The notes below the pieces were generated by a model. That model was not told the DNA's origin, did not search any database, and saw nothing but the letters and a program-made list of their open reading frames with translations. The position numbers were made by a program, and so were the translations under genes. A DNA stretch of 11,286 bases from CAYSVN01 sp964434585 (GTDB lineage: Bacteria; Patescibacteriota; Gracilibacteria; Peribacterales; Peribacteraceae), in assembly GCA_964434585.1 (NCBI GenBank), contig CAYSVN010000040.1, positions 1-11,286 on the forward strand, read 5' to 3'. Within the stretch, counting starts at the first letter, position 1, and each line of letters starts with the position of its first letter. Shown here one piece after another: positions 1 through 6,829 of the stretch.

Positions 1-2
1 GC

Positions 3-410
3 GTAAATGTAGCCTTTGAAACCATGGGTAAACATAGCCAGTTTGGCACGCTGGAAGAAGTGTTAAAGCTAAGTAAGCACTTTGGTATTTACCCAACGGT
101 GGACTTTGCCCATATGCATGCTCGGGCTAATGGTGGTTATAATTCTGCAAAAGAATTCCACCAAATTTTAGATACGTATGAAGAGTACTTAGGGAAGGGG
201 AGTTTAGGTACGATGCATATGCACTATAGCGGTATTGAATATACCGAGAAAGGTGAGCGTAAACATTTACCGCTTAAAGAGAGTGATGCTAACTGGAAAG
301 CTCTAATGGAAGTGCTTAAAGAGCGCGAAGTAGGCGGAGTGTTAGTTTGCGAGTCTCCAATACAAGAAATAGATGTGATGTTACTTGAGAGTTATTACGG
401 TAGTTTATAA
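3..410 (+). CDS. nfo: Endonuclease IV-like AP endonuclease, 3' part only
   Basis: C-terminal part of a TIM-barrel AP endonuclease (AP_endonuc_2 family), which cuts DNA at abasic sites in base excision repair. The frame is open from the window edge, so the gene starts upstream; the ATG at 24 is internal. The segment FETMGK (from 15) holds the usual metal-binding Glu. VDFAHMHARAN (from 99) supplies Asp and His ligands, MHMHYSG a His pair, and KHLPL plus CESP further ligand positions. The ETxGK and KHLPL forms match the archaeal/CPR-type branch better than the E. coli Nfo type; this is by family memory, not alignment. The last 16 bases overlap the convergent hypothetical gene. The call is firm for the fold and family, less so for the exact substrate, since sugar isomerases share the fold. 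Confidence 0.85.
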   Translation, partial: VNVAFETMGKHSQFGTLEEVLKLSKHFGIYPTVDFAHMHARANGGYNSAKEFHQILDTYEEYLGKGSLGTMHMHYSGIEYTEKGERKHLPLKESDANWKALMEVLKEREVGGVLVCESPIQEIDVMLLESYYGSL

Positions 411-877
411 TCCATAATATATGTCATTAGCACATCTTTTGCAAAACTTATATCATGATACTCACTTTCTGCATCATTTTCACATTCTGCATATCTTGAA
501 CGCAATGTTTTAAATTCTGGCGAAAGAATAACTTTGAATACATCTTCTCTATTACTGGATACTACTGCTTCTGCAACTTCGATAGCATCTGCAAAGTTAA
601 TATCTTTTTGAGTTAAATCGTTTAATGTTTCAACTTGGCTTTTTCTCTTGGTAATTAATTCTTCCAGCGTGAAACCTTTATCTCTTCCTTCCTTTGCCTG
701 CTTTAGGTCTTCAGTGTCGATAGATCTTTTTAATTGTTCACTGGGTTTTTTCATATCTTCTTCACTTAACTCTGTAAGAAGAGACATTATTTCTATCCTT
801 GCTCCACTTGGAACTATTCTAGTTGTTAATAAGATTTCATCTAGGTTGGCTAATTTTGATAATTGCATTTGATCCAT
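395..877 (-). CDS. Hypothetical protein, 160 aa
   Basis: I do not recognise this protein. It is soluble and strongly charged, with no signal peptide or membrane segment. Residues 35-100 are rich in Glu and Lys and likely helical (SEEDMKKPSEQLK, GFTLEELITKRKSQ); the C-terminal part has alternating acidic and aromatic residues. The ATG at 877 is favoured because a TATAAT box ends 8 bases upstream. Its end overlaps the convergent endonuclease gene by 16 bases. Arginine use is odd: of eight Arg codons six are AGA, one AGG and one CGT, whereas gapA next door uses CGT/CGC freely. That could mean recent acquisition. The FTLEEL stretch recalls some antitoxins, but no toxin partner is present, so I do not call it one. 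Confidence 0.65.
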   Translation of the reverse strand: MDQMQLSKLANLDEILLTTRIVPSGARIEIMSLLTELSEEDMKKPSEQLKRSIDTEDLKQAKEGRDKGFTLEELITKRKSQVETLNDLTQKDINFADAIEVAEAVVSSNREDVFKVILSPEFKTLRSRYAECENDAESEYHDISFAKDVLMTYIMDYKLP

Positions 878-885
878 ATGAATAT

Positions 886-914
886 ATTATATCATTTTAT
901 TTATATTCAGTCTA
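886..914 (-). promoter_or_regulatory. Promoter of the hypothetical gene at 395-877
   Basis: On the minus strand TAGACT (914-909), a 17-base spacer and a perfect TATAAT (891-886). Only 8 bases separate the -10 box from the ATG at 877, so the transcript is predicted to begin at or next to the start codon. Confidence 0.55.
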
Positions 915-932
915 TTATACATAACTACTTTC

Positions 933-941
933 TGCTATAAT
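933..941 (+). promoter_or_regulatory. Extended -10 promoter of gapA
   Basis: TGCTATAAT is a perfect extended -10 element. No good -35 box lies 17 bases upstream. The predicted start near 948 gives gapA a leader of about 29 bases, with no Shine-Dalgarno motif in it. The same nine bases recur upstream of the membrane-protein gene and pilB. Confidence 0.6.
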
Positions 942-976
942 AATAGTATCTATTTAACATTTACCTGTATACAAAC

Positions 977-1984
977 ATGAACATTGCTATTAATGGTTTT
1001 GGCCGTATTGGACGCCAAGTGCTCCGTATTATTTTAAAAGACCACCCAGAGCTAAACGTGGTACTTATTAACGATTTAACAGACGATGCCACCTTGGCAC
1101 ATTTATTTGAATTTGATAGCACATATGGTCGGTTTGAAGGTGGTGAAGTAAGTGTTAAAGATGGAAAACTGGTTACAGACCAAGGTTCTATTGCTTTAAC
1201 TTCTTTAAGAGACCCTCTAGAATTGCCGCACAAAGAGTTAAATGTAGATTTGGTACTAGAATGTACTGGTGTGTTTAGAACGCGTGAGAAAGCTGCTATG
1301 CACTTAACAGCTGGCGCTAAAAAGGTAATTGTATCTGCACCTATGAAAGATGCAGCTGATGGAACATTCTGTATTGGCGTTAACCATGAGCTTTATGATA
1401 ACGCTACCATGCATGTGGTATCTAACGCTAGCTGTACTACAAATTGCTTAGCACCAATGGTTAAAGTTCTACACGATGCCTTTGGTATTGAAAGTGGACT
1501 GATGACAACGATTCATAGTGTTACTAATGATCAACGTATTTTAGACTTACCACACCGAGATTTACGCCGTGCCCGTAGTGCAATGCAAAATATGATTCCT
1601 ACCAGCACCGGTGCTGCTGCTGCCGTTGGCCTGGTTATTCCAGAATTAGATGGTAAATTAAATGGCTCGGCTATTAGAGTACCAACGGTTACAGGCAGTA
1701 TTACCGATTTAACCTGTAAATTAGCTAAAAATGTAACCGTAGAAGAAGTTATTAAAGCTTATGAAGCTGCAGCTAATGGGCCACTTAAAGGTGTGTTAGG
1801 TGTTGAGCACCGACCGCTCGTACAAAATGATTACGTAGGTGATAGCCGTAGCTGTATTATTGATGCACCAATGCTTAAAGTTATGGATGGTAACCTGGTT
1901 AAGGTTATGGGTTGGTACGATAATGAATGGGGCTACAGTACCCGCATGGTGGAACTTGCAGCTTTGATGTTAAAACAGCTTTAG
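977..1984 (+). CDS. gapA: Type I glyceraldehyde-3-phosphate dehydrogenase
   Basis: Oxidises and phosphorylates glyceraldehyde-3-phosphate to 1,3-bisphosphoglycerate with NAD in cytosolic glycolysis. The 335-residue length is normal for the family. The N-terminal Rossmann fold opens with INGFGRIGR (5-13). INDLTD (31-36) and DLPH (190-193) are the forms usually seen in NAD-using rather than NADP-using enzymes. The catalytic cysteine is C153 in SCTTNC and the partner histidine is H180 in IHSVTNDQRILD; the RRAR/TSTGAAAAVG segment (197-218) is also present, and the C-terminal WYDNEWGYS is typical. The start matches the family N-terminus exactly. The gene is monocistronic, diverges from the hypothetical gene, and its TAG overlaps the convergent glycosyltransferase stop by 4 bases. 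No terminator is visible between them. Confidence 0.97.
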   Translation: MNIAINGFGRIGRQVLRIILKDHPELNVVLINDLTDDATLAHLFEFDSTYGRFEGGEVSVKDGKLVTDQGSIALTSLRDPLELPHKELNVDLVLECTGVFRTREKAAMHLTAGAKKVIVSAPMKDAADGTFCIGVNHELYDNATMHVVSNASCTTNCLAPMVKVLHDAFGIESGLMTTIHSVTNDQRILDLPHRDLRRARSAMQNMIPTSTGAAAAVGLVIPELDGKLNGSAIRVPTVTGSITDLTCKLAKNVTVEEVIKAYEAAANGPLKGVLGVEHRPLVQNDYVGDSRSCIIDAPMLKVMDGNLVKVMGWYDNEWGYSTRMVELAALMLKQL

Positions 1985-2460
1985 CCTTCTATTATATTTA
2001 ATAGCGCTTTTGCAGTTTTCTTCCAGTTAAATTTTTGAGCATGCTGTTTATCGGCAATTGGTTTTGTTGTTAAAACTTCCTTCAGTCCATCAGCAATAGA
2101 CTGCACCGAGTTTGGGTTTACCAGCACACAACCTGGTCCTGCAACCTCTTTAAGGCTGCCACGATTACTTGTAAGCACAGGAATTCCCCTCAGCTGTGCT
2201 TCGAGTACCTGCAATCCAAAGCCTTCGTAAAAAGAGGGGAGCGCCATGCAGCTAGCATGTTGCCAATAGCTTTGAGACTCTTGATAACTTACATACCCTT
2301 TCCATTCCACACCTTCGGACGCTTTAGCTAATTCTACAATGTCATCATCATTCCAACCACGTCCTCCAACAAGGTAAAGTTTGTACTGCTTGCGCAAGGC
2401 TTCGGGTAATTGATTGTAAGCTTTTATGAGTCCTAACTGATTTTTACGTGGGTTTAAAGT
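1981..2460 (-). pseudogene. C-terminal half of a broken GT4 glycosyltransferase
   Basis: This is the nucleotide-sugar-binding domain of a GT-B fold, family 4 glycosyltransferase. Homology begins at about 2460 with TLNPRKNQLGLIKAY, a typical start of the second domain, and includes LYLVGG and the E-x7-E motif in YEGFGLQVLE followed by RGIPVLTSNRGSLKEVAG. The first in-frame ATG, at 2397, lies inside the domain and is not a natural start. The upstream half lies one frame away and stops at 2454. Compared with the intact neighbour, about 25 residues between the first domain's end and the lysine-asparagine of the second domain are missing. I infer a deletion plus frameshift; a sequencing error could explain the frame change but not the missing residues. 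Confidence 0.75.
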
Positions 2461-2969
2461 GCTACTACATCTTGTGGTCCACCGGCGTAAATAGGTGTGA
2501 TTGGCACATTAACGTTTGGAAATAATACCTGTAAATCGTCTGCCGTTGTTTTGGAAACGGTTGCAATATTTTTTACATTTTTAAGAACTTTAGGCAATAG
2601 TAATCGCTCTATCCACTTTGCTTTAAATTGGTGAGAATCAGGCTGAAAAGCAATCATATCGTGCACAATAACTGTTGTAGGCACATATTTTGCGACAAGC
2701 CATGGAGTAATGTAGCTTGTAGGTGCAATAAAGTGGTCTATGTTATTTTTTCTTAACCATTTAGCCGCTTTTATATGCCACTTTATACCTTTTTCTGCTA
2801 CTGTGATAACCTTTGCATTTTCTGTTTTAAATGGAATGTCAGTGGTATCTGTTAGTAAATAGAGTTGATGCTCTGACTTTAAAAGTTGCGCTGTAACTTC
2901 GAGCGTCCAGCCACCTTTACCAGCACGTTTGGGATTACAGGCCTCTCGTATATCAATAGCAATATTCAT
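2454..2969 (-). pseudogene. N-terminal half of a broken GT4 glycosyltransferase
   Basis: This is the acceptor-side Rossmann domain of a GT4 glycosyltransferase, starting MNIAIDIREACNP with the usual glycine-rich loop AGKGGW. VIVHDMIAFQPD (99-110) and NIATVSKTTADDL (131-143) are classic family motifs. Translation can start normally: its ATG overlaps the stop of the upstream glycosyltransferase (ATGA, 2966-2969), so the two were co-translated. The frame ends after GGPQDVVAL at TAA 2456-2454, where the rest of the enzyme continues one base out of frame. A 171-residue product would lack the sugar-nucleotide site and should be inactive alone. The intact enzyme probably added a sugar to a cell-surface glycan together with its neighbour. 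Confidence 0.75.
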
Positions 2970-4024
2970 GAAAAAGCACTAGTAAGAACGTCCATGGTTT
3001 TTTTAGCTGCTGTTTGCCACAACCAAACTGGTCGCTGCAAAGGGCGTGGTGGTAACTGCTTTAAAGCTTTTAACCAATGTTGTTTTTGCGGAGGTAGTAG
3101 CACTGCCTCATCTGAAGCTACTTCATCAATTGAGCTTCCCATCATAGCTATTACTGGGCAATTACAGCTTTCTGCCTCTGCAATAATAAGACCAAAACCT
3201 TCTAGTAATGACGCAGTCACAAAACATCGAGCTCCACTATAAAGCCCTGGCAGGTCTTCATCTGGTACATTTTGTAGCCATTTCACATTTTTTGGTAGCG
3301 TTAATGACTCTACCCCCGGCCCACCACTTACTAATACTAATTCTTCTCGAATATTACTTTCGGTAAATACATCAATTAAAAATGGAATATTTTTATGCAC
3401 CTTGCTACCGCCTACATATAAAATATATGGTTTTTTTAAGCGATATTTTTCTTTAGCACGGTTAATAACTTTTTGTGGCTGCGGTGTAAATGAGTGGTGT
3501 ATTCCATGGTGAATCACTACTGTTTTTGTAGCAATTGCTTCGCCATAAAATTTTTGTAGTTCAGACTTTGTAAAGTTGCTAACAGCAATAACTTGCTTAG
3601 CATTAGTAACAGCGTATTTCATTAAAAAACGATACCCTGCTTTTTTTAATAACGATACATCTCCTGGATGAGTATGTAGCGTTAAATCATGCACGGTTAC
3701 AACATAAGGCACAGGACAACGCATTGGTACATTAAATTGTGTAAAGAGCATTAAATCTACCTTACTTTTTTTAATAAAGCTGGGGAATTTTAACTGCTCC
3801 GCTAAAGAATAATGCTTTACAGGAAACTCAACTATTTTTACATTATGAATATTTTTTATCCATGCTTCCTTTTTATTAAAAACGAATAATACAATAGTAG
3901 TATCAGTATTTAACATAGTTATTGCTTCTACCAATTGGCGTGTGTAACTAGCAATACCAGCTTGGAAACGGGCAAATCGACAATCGATGCCAATGGTGGA
4001 ATTTTTAGGTATACTATTACTCAT
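2966..4024 (-). CDS. GT4 family glycosyltransferase
   Basis: A 352-residue GT-B fold glycosyltransferase of family 4, transferring a sugar from a nucleotide-sugar donor to a glycan or lipid acceptor at the inner membrane face. The first domain shows IGIDCRFARFQAGIASYTR (11-29), VVTVHDLTLHTHPGD (108-122) and QVIAVSNFTKSEL (144-156). The second begins with PYILYVGGSKVHKN (199-212) and has the retaining-enzyme E-x7-E motif at E275/E283 in LLEGFGLIIAEAE. There is no membrane segment. The start ATG at 4024 interlocks with the prmC ATG at 4023 on the other strand. The downstream, now broken, glycosyltransferase overlaps by ATGA. The donor and acceptor cannot be told from sequence; surface polysaccharide is a reasonable inference. 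Confidence 0.9.
   Translation of the reverse strand: MSNSIPKNSTIGIDCRFARFQAGIASYTRQLVEAITMLNTDTTIVLFVFNKKEAWIKNIHNVKIVEFPVKHYSLAEQLKFPSFIKKSKVDLMLFTQFNVPMRCPVPYVVTVHDLTLHTHPGDVSLLKKAGYRFLMKYAVTNAKQVIAVSNFTKSELQKFYGEAIATKTVVIHHGIHHSFTPQPQKVINRAKEKYRLKKPYILYVGGSKVHKNIPFLIDVFTESNIREELVLVSGGPGVESLTLPKNVKWLQNVPDEDLPGLYSGARCFVTASLLEGFGLIIAEAESCNCPVIAMMGSSIDEVASDEAVLLPPQKQHWLKALKQLPPRPLQRPVWLWQTAAKKTMDVLTSAFS
4010..4015 (+). promoter_or_regulatory. -10 box of prmC, inside the glycosyltransferase start
   Basis: TATACT lies 7 bases before the prmC ATG at 4023, so the predicted transcript is leaderless. No convincing -35 is seen. The box lies within the first codons of the opposite glycosyltransferase gene. 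Confidence 0.45.
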
Positions 4025-4823
4025 GATTAAACAGCTTTTAATTGGGACCAGTATAACAGCTTTTGATAGAGAATGTGTATTGATGTCTATTTTAGATTGC
4101 GACCGTAGTTGGTTATATGCACATGATGATACCGAGTTAACAGATGTGCAGTTGCAAGAATTTAACGATGCTCTTAAGCGATTATCTAACGATGAGCCAT
4201 TGGCACATGTTATTGGTCATCATGATTTTATGGGCTATCGTTTTATTGTTAGCAATCAAACGCTTATCCCTAGGCCTTGTACAGAAACTTTAGTAGAACT
4301 TACTGAGGATTTTTTAGTATTACCACATAACTTTACACAAGAGATTGATAGCGAAATTGTTGCCATTGGCCGTATATTAAAGCCTGCAACGGGTGTTATT
4401 AACATCGTTGCTGATATTGGTACAGGCTCTGGCTGCATTGCGCTTTCGTTAGCTTTACGACAGCCAATATTAACAGTTATTGCCACAGATGTTAGCGAAA
4501 CCGCCTTAGAGGTAGCAGCTTCTAACGCGCTGCTGCACAACCTTAAAAGAGTAACATTTAACTGCAGTTCTTTATTAGAAGCTCTTAATAATATTAAAGA
4601 ACCGTTTATTGTTGTTAGTAACCCTCCTTATATACCTTCTACCATAACGTTAGATGCTTCTGTAGCGAACTTTGAGCCTCATAAAGCACTATTTGCTGAA
4701 CATGATGGATTAGGTGTTATAAGGCCGCTTATTGAGCAAATGATAGAACATCCATACTGCATTGGTTTTTGTATGGAGTGCAGAGCTGATCAAGTATATG
4801 CAATAGATGATATGTTAAGATAA
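4023..4823 (+). CDS. prmC: Peptide chain release factor N5-glutamine methyltransferase
   Basis: Uses S-adenosylmethionine to methylate the GGQ glutamine of the class I release factors, which improves translation termination. The N-terminal helical domain runs to about residue 75, followed by LIPRPCTETLVEL (81-93). The methyltransferase fold has the AdoMet loop DIGTGSGCIA (131-140), the acidic ribose contact ATDVS (154-158) and the substrate-glutamine motif SNPPYIP (199-205), then FEPHKALFAEHDGLG (217-231). The ATG at 4023 is preferred to an upstream ATG at 3987 because of the family N-terminus and the -10 box at 4010. About 20 extra residues lie between the RPxTE motif and the AdoMet loop. 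The protein ends at DDMLR, about 20-25 residues before the usual basic C-terminus, so the last strands appear missing. Confidence 0.92.
   Translation: MIKQLLIGTSITAFDRECVLMSILDCDRSWLYAHDDTELTDVQLQEFNDALKRLSNDEPLAHVIGHHDFMGYRFIVSNQTLIPRPCTETLVELTEDFLVLPHNFTQEIDSEIVAIGRILKPATGVINIVADIGTGSGCIALSLALRQPILTVIATDVSETALEVAASNALLHNLKRVTFNCSSLLEALNNIKEPFIVVSNPPYIPSTITLDASVANFEPHKALFAEHDGLGVIRPLIEQMIEHPYCIGFCMECRADQVYAIDDMLR
4050..4058 (-). promoter_or_regulatory. Extended -10 promoter of the glycosyltransferase genes
   Basis: On the minus strand TGTTATACT forms an extended -10. The predicted start is near 4043, giving a leader of about 19 bases before the ATG at 4024. The element lies within the first codons of prmC. 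Confidence 0.45.
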
Positions 4824-4832
4824 GCATTTAAG

Positions 4833-4904
4833 GTGTCATTCTGAGGAGTCAAGTCTATGGTTCGGGATGCCTTTTGTTTCACAAAACGCTCCTCACCACG
4901 ACAC
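4833..4904. repeat. Imperfect long inverted repeat between convergent genes
   Basis: Arms 4833-4848 and 4889-4904 match in 13 of 16 positions when one is reverse-complemented, including GTGTC/GACAC and TGAGGAG/CTCCTCA. A second hairpin inside it (TTTTGT 4872-4877, ACAAAA 4881-4886, extended by two G-C pairs past a mismatch) occupies the centre. It has no U-tract, so it is not a standard terminator. The GTGTCATTCTGAG edge and CTCACCACGACA resemble dispersed intergenic repeats of many bacterial genomes, and a related piece occurs at 11021-11047. Confidence 0.6.
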
Positions 4905-4923
4905 AGCTTGGCGTCTCGAAGGG

Positions 4924-5511
4924 TTAAATCTTAAATGGATTTAATATGTCTGTAAAAATATGAACGACAATGTCGCGGTCTATTTGTAGTAAAGAAGGTG
5001 CAAAGGCTAATAAAAACATAGCAATTAAACAAATAGTCATGCAGGTAACCTCTACCGCGCGCCATGGCTTATTTATATGCACATGCATATTTTGCATGTA
5101 GTGATGAACATGTGAAACCACCTTTAAGAAATGATGCAAAATGGTCAACTTAGGAATAAAGAGTAACACAGCCCGTAATATGTTCATTTTTACAGAAATA
5201 ATACCGGTTACTGTACCACCTAGTGTAACATTGTATAAATATACTGCAAACACAAGGCCTAAAAGCAGTAAGGTGATGTCTAAAAGGCTTTCTCTTACTA
5301 CCCCTTCTGCCACCTCTAACCAGGTACTATTGTGCACAACTTTATACTTATAGACATCTAGTGCCATATGAATAACTACCAATATTGCGAAAAAACCAAG
5401 ATTTAGCATGGCTGCGGCTATAATGGTTAGCGCTAGGTAGGCAGCATGAAACGCAGGAAATTCATCATGATGTTTTGCAAAGTACGATAATGGGTTTAGT
5501 ATTTGTTCCAT
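4924..5511 (-). CDS. Four-helix membrane protein of unknown function
   Basis: I do not recognise the family. From the ATG at 5511 the 195-residue protein has about four hydrophobic helices (near 24-48, 76-95, 108-128 and 154-172) and a short C-terminal tail. The stretch between helices 3 and 4 is rich in histidine and methionine (HHFLKVVSHVHHYMQNMHVHINKPW, in overlapping part residues 126-150), which might bind metal or haem; that is speculation. No signal peptidase site is evident. The start is uncertain: TTG 5550, ATG 5523 and ATG 5511 share the frame. The two ATGs each lie 9-10 bases after a TATAAT box, while the TTG lies upstream of both boxes, so I prefer 5511, with 5523 as the alternative. 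It follows the sigma/HARE gene but has its own promoters. Confidence 0.7.
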   Translation of the reverse strand: MEQILNPLSYFAKHHDEFPAFHAAYLALTIIAAAMLNLGFFAILVVIHMALDVYKYKVVHNSTWLEVAEGVVRESLLDITLLLLGLVFAVYLYNVTLGGTVTGIISVKMNILRAVLLFIPKLTILHHFLKVVSHVHHYMQNMHVHINKPWRAVEVTCMTICLIAMFLLAFAPSLLQIDRDIVVHIFTDILNPFKI

Positions 5512-5521
5512 CTCTAATAAC

Positions 5522-5541
5522 ATTATACCATAATTATAGCA
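5522..5541 (-). promoter_or_regulatory. Two staggered extended -10 promoters
   Basis: On the minus strand TGCTATAAT (5541-5533) and TGGTATAAT (5530-5522) lie 11 bases apart. Predicted starts fall about 3-4 bases before the ATGs at 5523 and 5511 respectively. The second box overlaps the first ATG. Confidence 0.6.
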
Positions 5542-5571
5542 TAAAAGCAATATATAGAGTGGTTCTTAAGC

Positions 5572-6639
5572 TTACTTAGCAGAAGCGTCGAAGTCGTATA
5601 CAGCACGACCAACACGTTTAAAGTAAGGCATTTTTTGTAAGTTTAGTGAAATAGTACCTACTTTAACAGTACGATGTTTCATTACTTCGTTTACAATTTC
5701 TTTTTTAGTTAGTGGTCCTTTTTCAATAAGAATTCTTTCAATAACATCTGCTACGGTACCAGATTCATAACCCCACTCACGTAGAGCGTATAAACCACGA
5801 CCTACTAGTACAAATTGAGGATAACGAATAAGTTCGTTATGAACCGCTTGTACGGTTACATTTTTGTGGTCGAAGTGAGCTTCGCGAATACGGTTAGCTA
5901 ACTCCATAAAGTGGAGTGGCACTCCTTCTTTTTTAAGAATGATTTCTACTTTATCACGAATACTACGTGGGCGAACAAACCTCCAGTCTGTTAGACCCCA
6001 GCCATCTGTAATAAATTTAAAACGATCATCTACCTTTAGAGAGCTTACAATAAGTTCGCTACTAGGCATACGATCTTTAAATAGTTTCATTTCTTGAACT
6101 GCTTCTACAATTTCTCCATCAGTTAGACAAGCTTTACGCTTACTTAAAATTTTCTTTGATGCATTAATAATTGTTGTTAAGTCATCAAGAGAAAGAGAAT
6201 CGAGTCTCCAAAATGGTACAAATGTTTGCTGCTTACTACCGGTTACAATCTCATTATCAATTGTAAAACAAAGGCGCAAGATAGCTCCATCAATTTCGTT
6301 TACACTATTAATTTGTAGTAGTACTTGTGAAATTAAATCATCTTCTGGCATTACACCTCCGTTGGTATGCAGGATTTCTTTTGCAATTTGGTTAATTTCA
6401 TGAAGCTTACTGGTAATAACAGTACGACGTAGTTTAGAAAGCGCAATATTTTCGATTTGACGAATACGCTCACGTGTGACTTTGAAGTGGTTACCAATTT
6501 TTTCTAGTGTTTGCTTTTGATTTCCATTTAACGCGAATCGACGTTCTATCACGGTTGTTTCCTTTGGTGTTAACACCTGGAATAAGTTATTAAGTAAATC
6601 TTGTAAAGATTGAGAGCCTGTTGTAGTGGCGGTAGACAT
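5572..6639 (-). CDS. Sigma-70 region 4 protein with HARE-HTH domains
   Basis: A 355-residue DNA-binding protein, probably a transcription regulator acting with RNA polymerase. Residues 20-73 are a complete sigma-70 region 4 (LTPKETTVIERRFAL, then the -35-reading helix-turn-helix TLEKIGNHFKVTRERIRQIE). Regions 1-3 are absent, so it cannot be an ordinary sigma factor. Residues 225-290 form a HARE-HTH winged helix like that of the RNA polymerase delta subunit (RDKVEIILKKEGVPLHFMEL, ending FVLVGRGLYALREWG). Residues 293-350 form a second, similar one (EKGPLTKKEIVNEVMKHRTV, ending RVGRAVYDF). The middle 80-220 also looks winged-helix in nature. The start at 6639 is the first ATG of the frame before region 4. 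There is no Shine-Dalgarno motif. A consensus promoter and a long leader lie upstream. Confidence 0.85.
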   Translation of the reverse strand: MSTATTTGSQSLQDLLNNLFQVLTPKETTVIERRFALNGNQKQTLEKIGNHFKVTRERIRQIENIALSKLRRTVITSKLHEINQIAKEILHTNGGVMPEDDLISQVLLQINSVNEIDGAILRLCFTIDNEIVTGSKQQTFVPFWRLDSLSLDDLTTIINASKKILSKRKACLTDGEIVEAVQEMKLFKDRMPSSELIVSSLKVDDRFKFITDGWGLTDWRFVRPRSIRDKVEIILKKEGVPLHFMELANRIREAHFDHKNVTVQAVHNELIRYPQFVLVGRGLYALREWGYESGTVADVIERILIEKGPLTKKEIVNEVMKHRTVKVGTISLNLQKMPYFKRVGRAVYDFDASAK

Positions 6640-6795
6640 AATAATTTGAGAAGGGGTGATGAACGTTATGTTATATTTTTACCACATCATTGACAGATTG
6701 GGAACTGCGTTTGCTTGTTTTTTTTGTGGAATATTATATTAATATATTTAAATTAAAATTTTTTATAAATTCTACAAGTGGATATAACGTATCAG
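6640..6795 (-). promoter_or_regulatory. Long AT-rich leader of the sigma/HARE gene
   Basis: From the predicted start near 6795 the transcript has about 156 untranslated bases, unlike the short leaders elsewhere in the window. Its two ends can pair: the 7-base arms at 6663-6669 and 6784-6790 (ACGTTAT/ATAACGT) are exact complements, so the start of the leader could fold onto the region just before the ATG. A second -10 candidate, TATAAC (6675-6670), could give a short leader of about 23 bases. I recognise no known riboswitch. Confidence 0.4.
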
Positions 6796-6801
6796 TTATT
6801 T

Positions 6802-6829
6802 ATTATATTCTTTAAACCTAGTTTGTCAA
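6802..6829 (-). promoter_or_regulatory. Consensus promoter inside the end of ruvX
   Basis: TTGACA (6829-6824), 16-base spacer, TATAAT (6807-6802): both hexamers are perfect. The -35 lies in the last ruvX codons (Leu-Thr before the final Asn and stop). It drives the sigma/HARE gene independently of the rpsT-ruvX unit. Confidence 0.75.

Noticed and set aside
395..877. Antitoxin of a toxin-antitoxin pair
   Set aside because: Only a vague FTLEEL resemblance; there is no adjacent toxin-sized gene in the same direction.
961..1233. Antisense reading frame over gapA, and similar opposite-strand frames at 648-872, 2886-3242, 4256-4540, 5141-5353, 7125-7313 and 7844-8059
   Set aside because: They are shadows of well-supported genes on the other strand, with no family-like sequence or start signals.
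2450..2465. Programmed ribosomal frameshift at CTT-TAA in the split glycosyltransferase
   Set aside because: The needed shift is -1, but the bases before the stop (A CTT TAA) do not form an X-XXY-YYZ slippery site; the +1 frame that would suit a CTT-stop slip runs into a stop within a few codons. The missing hinge residues also favour mutation.
2966..2968. Reassigned UGA (glycine), as in some CPR lineages
   Set aside because: Conserved glycines in GapA, PilB, Tgt and PrmC motifs are not encoded by TGA, no conserved gene contains in-frame TGA, and TGA serves as a stop here in a typical ATGA overlap.
4833..4904. Bidirectional terminator for prmC and the membrane-protein gene
   Set aside because: The stems are imperfect and no T-run follows on either strand; a repeat element explains it better.
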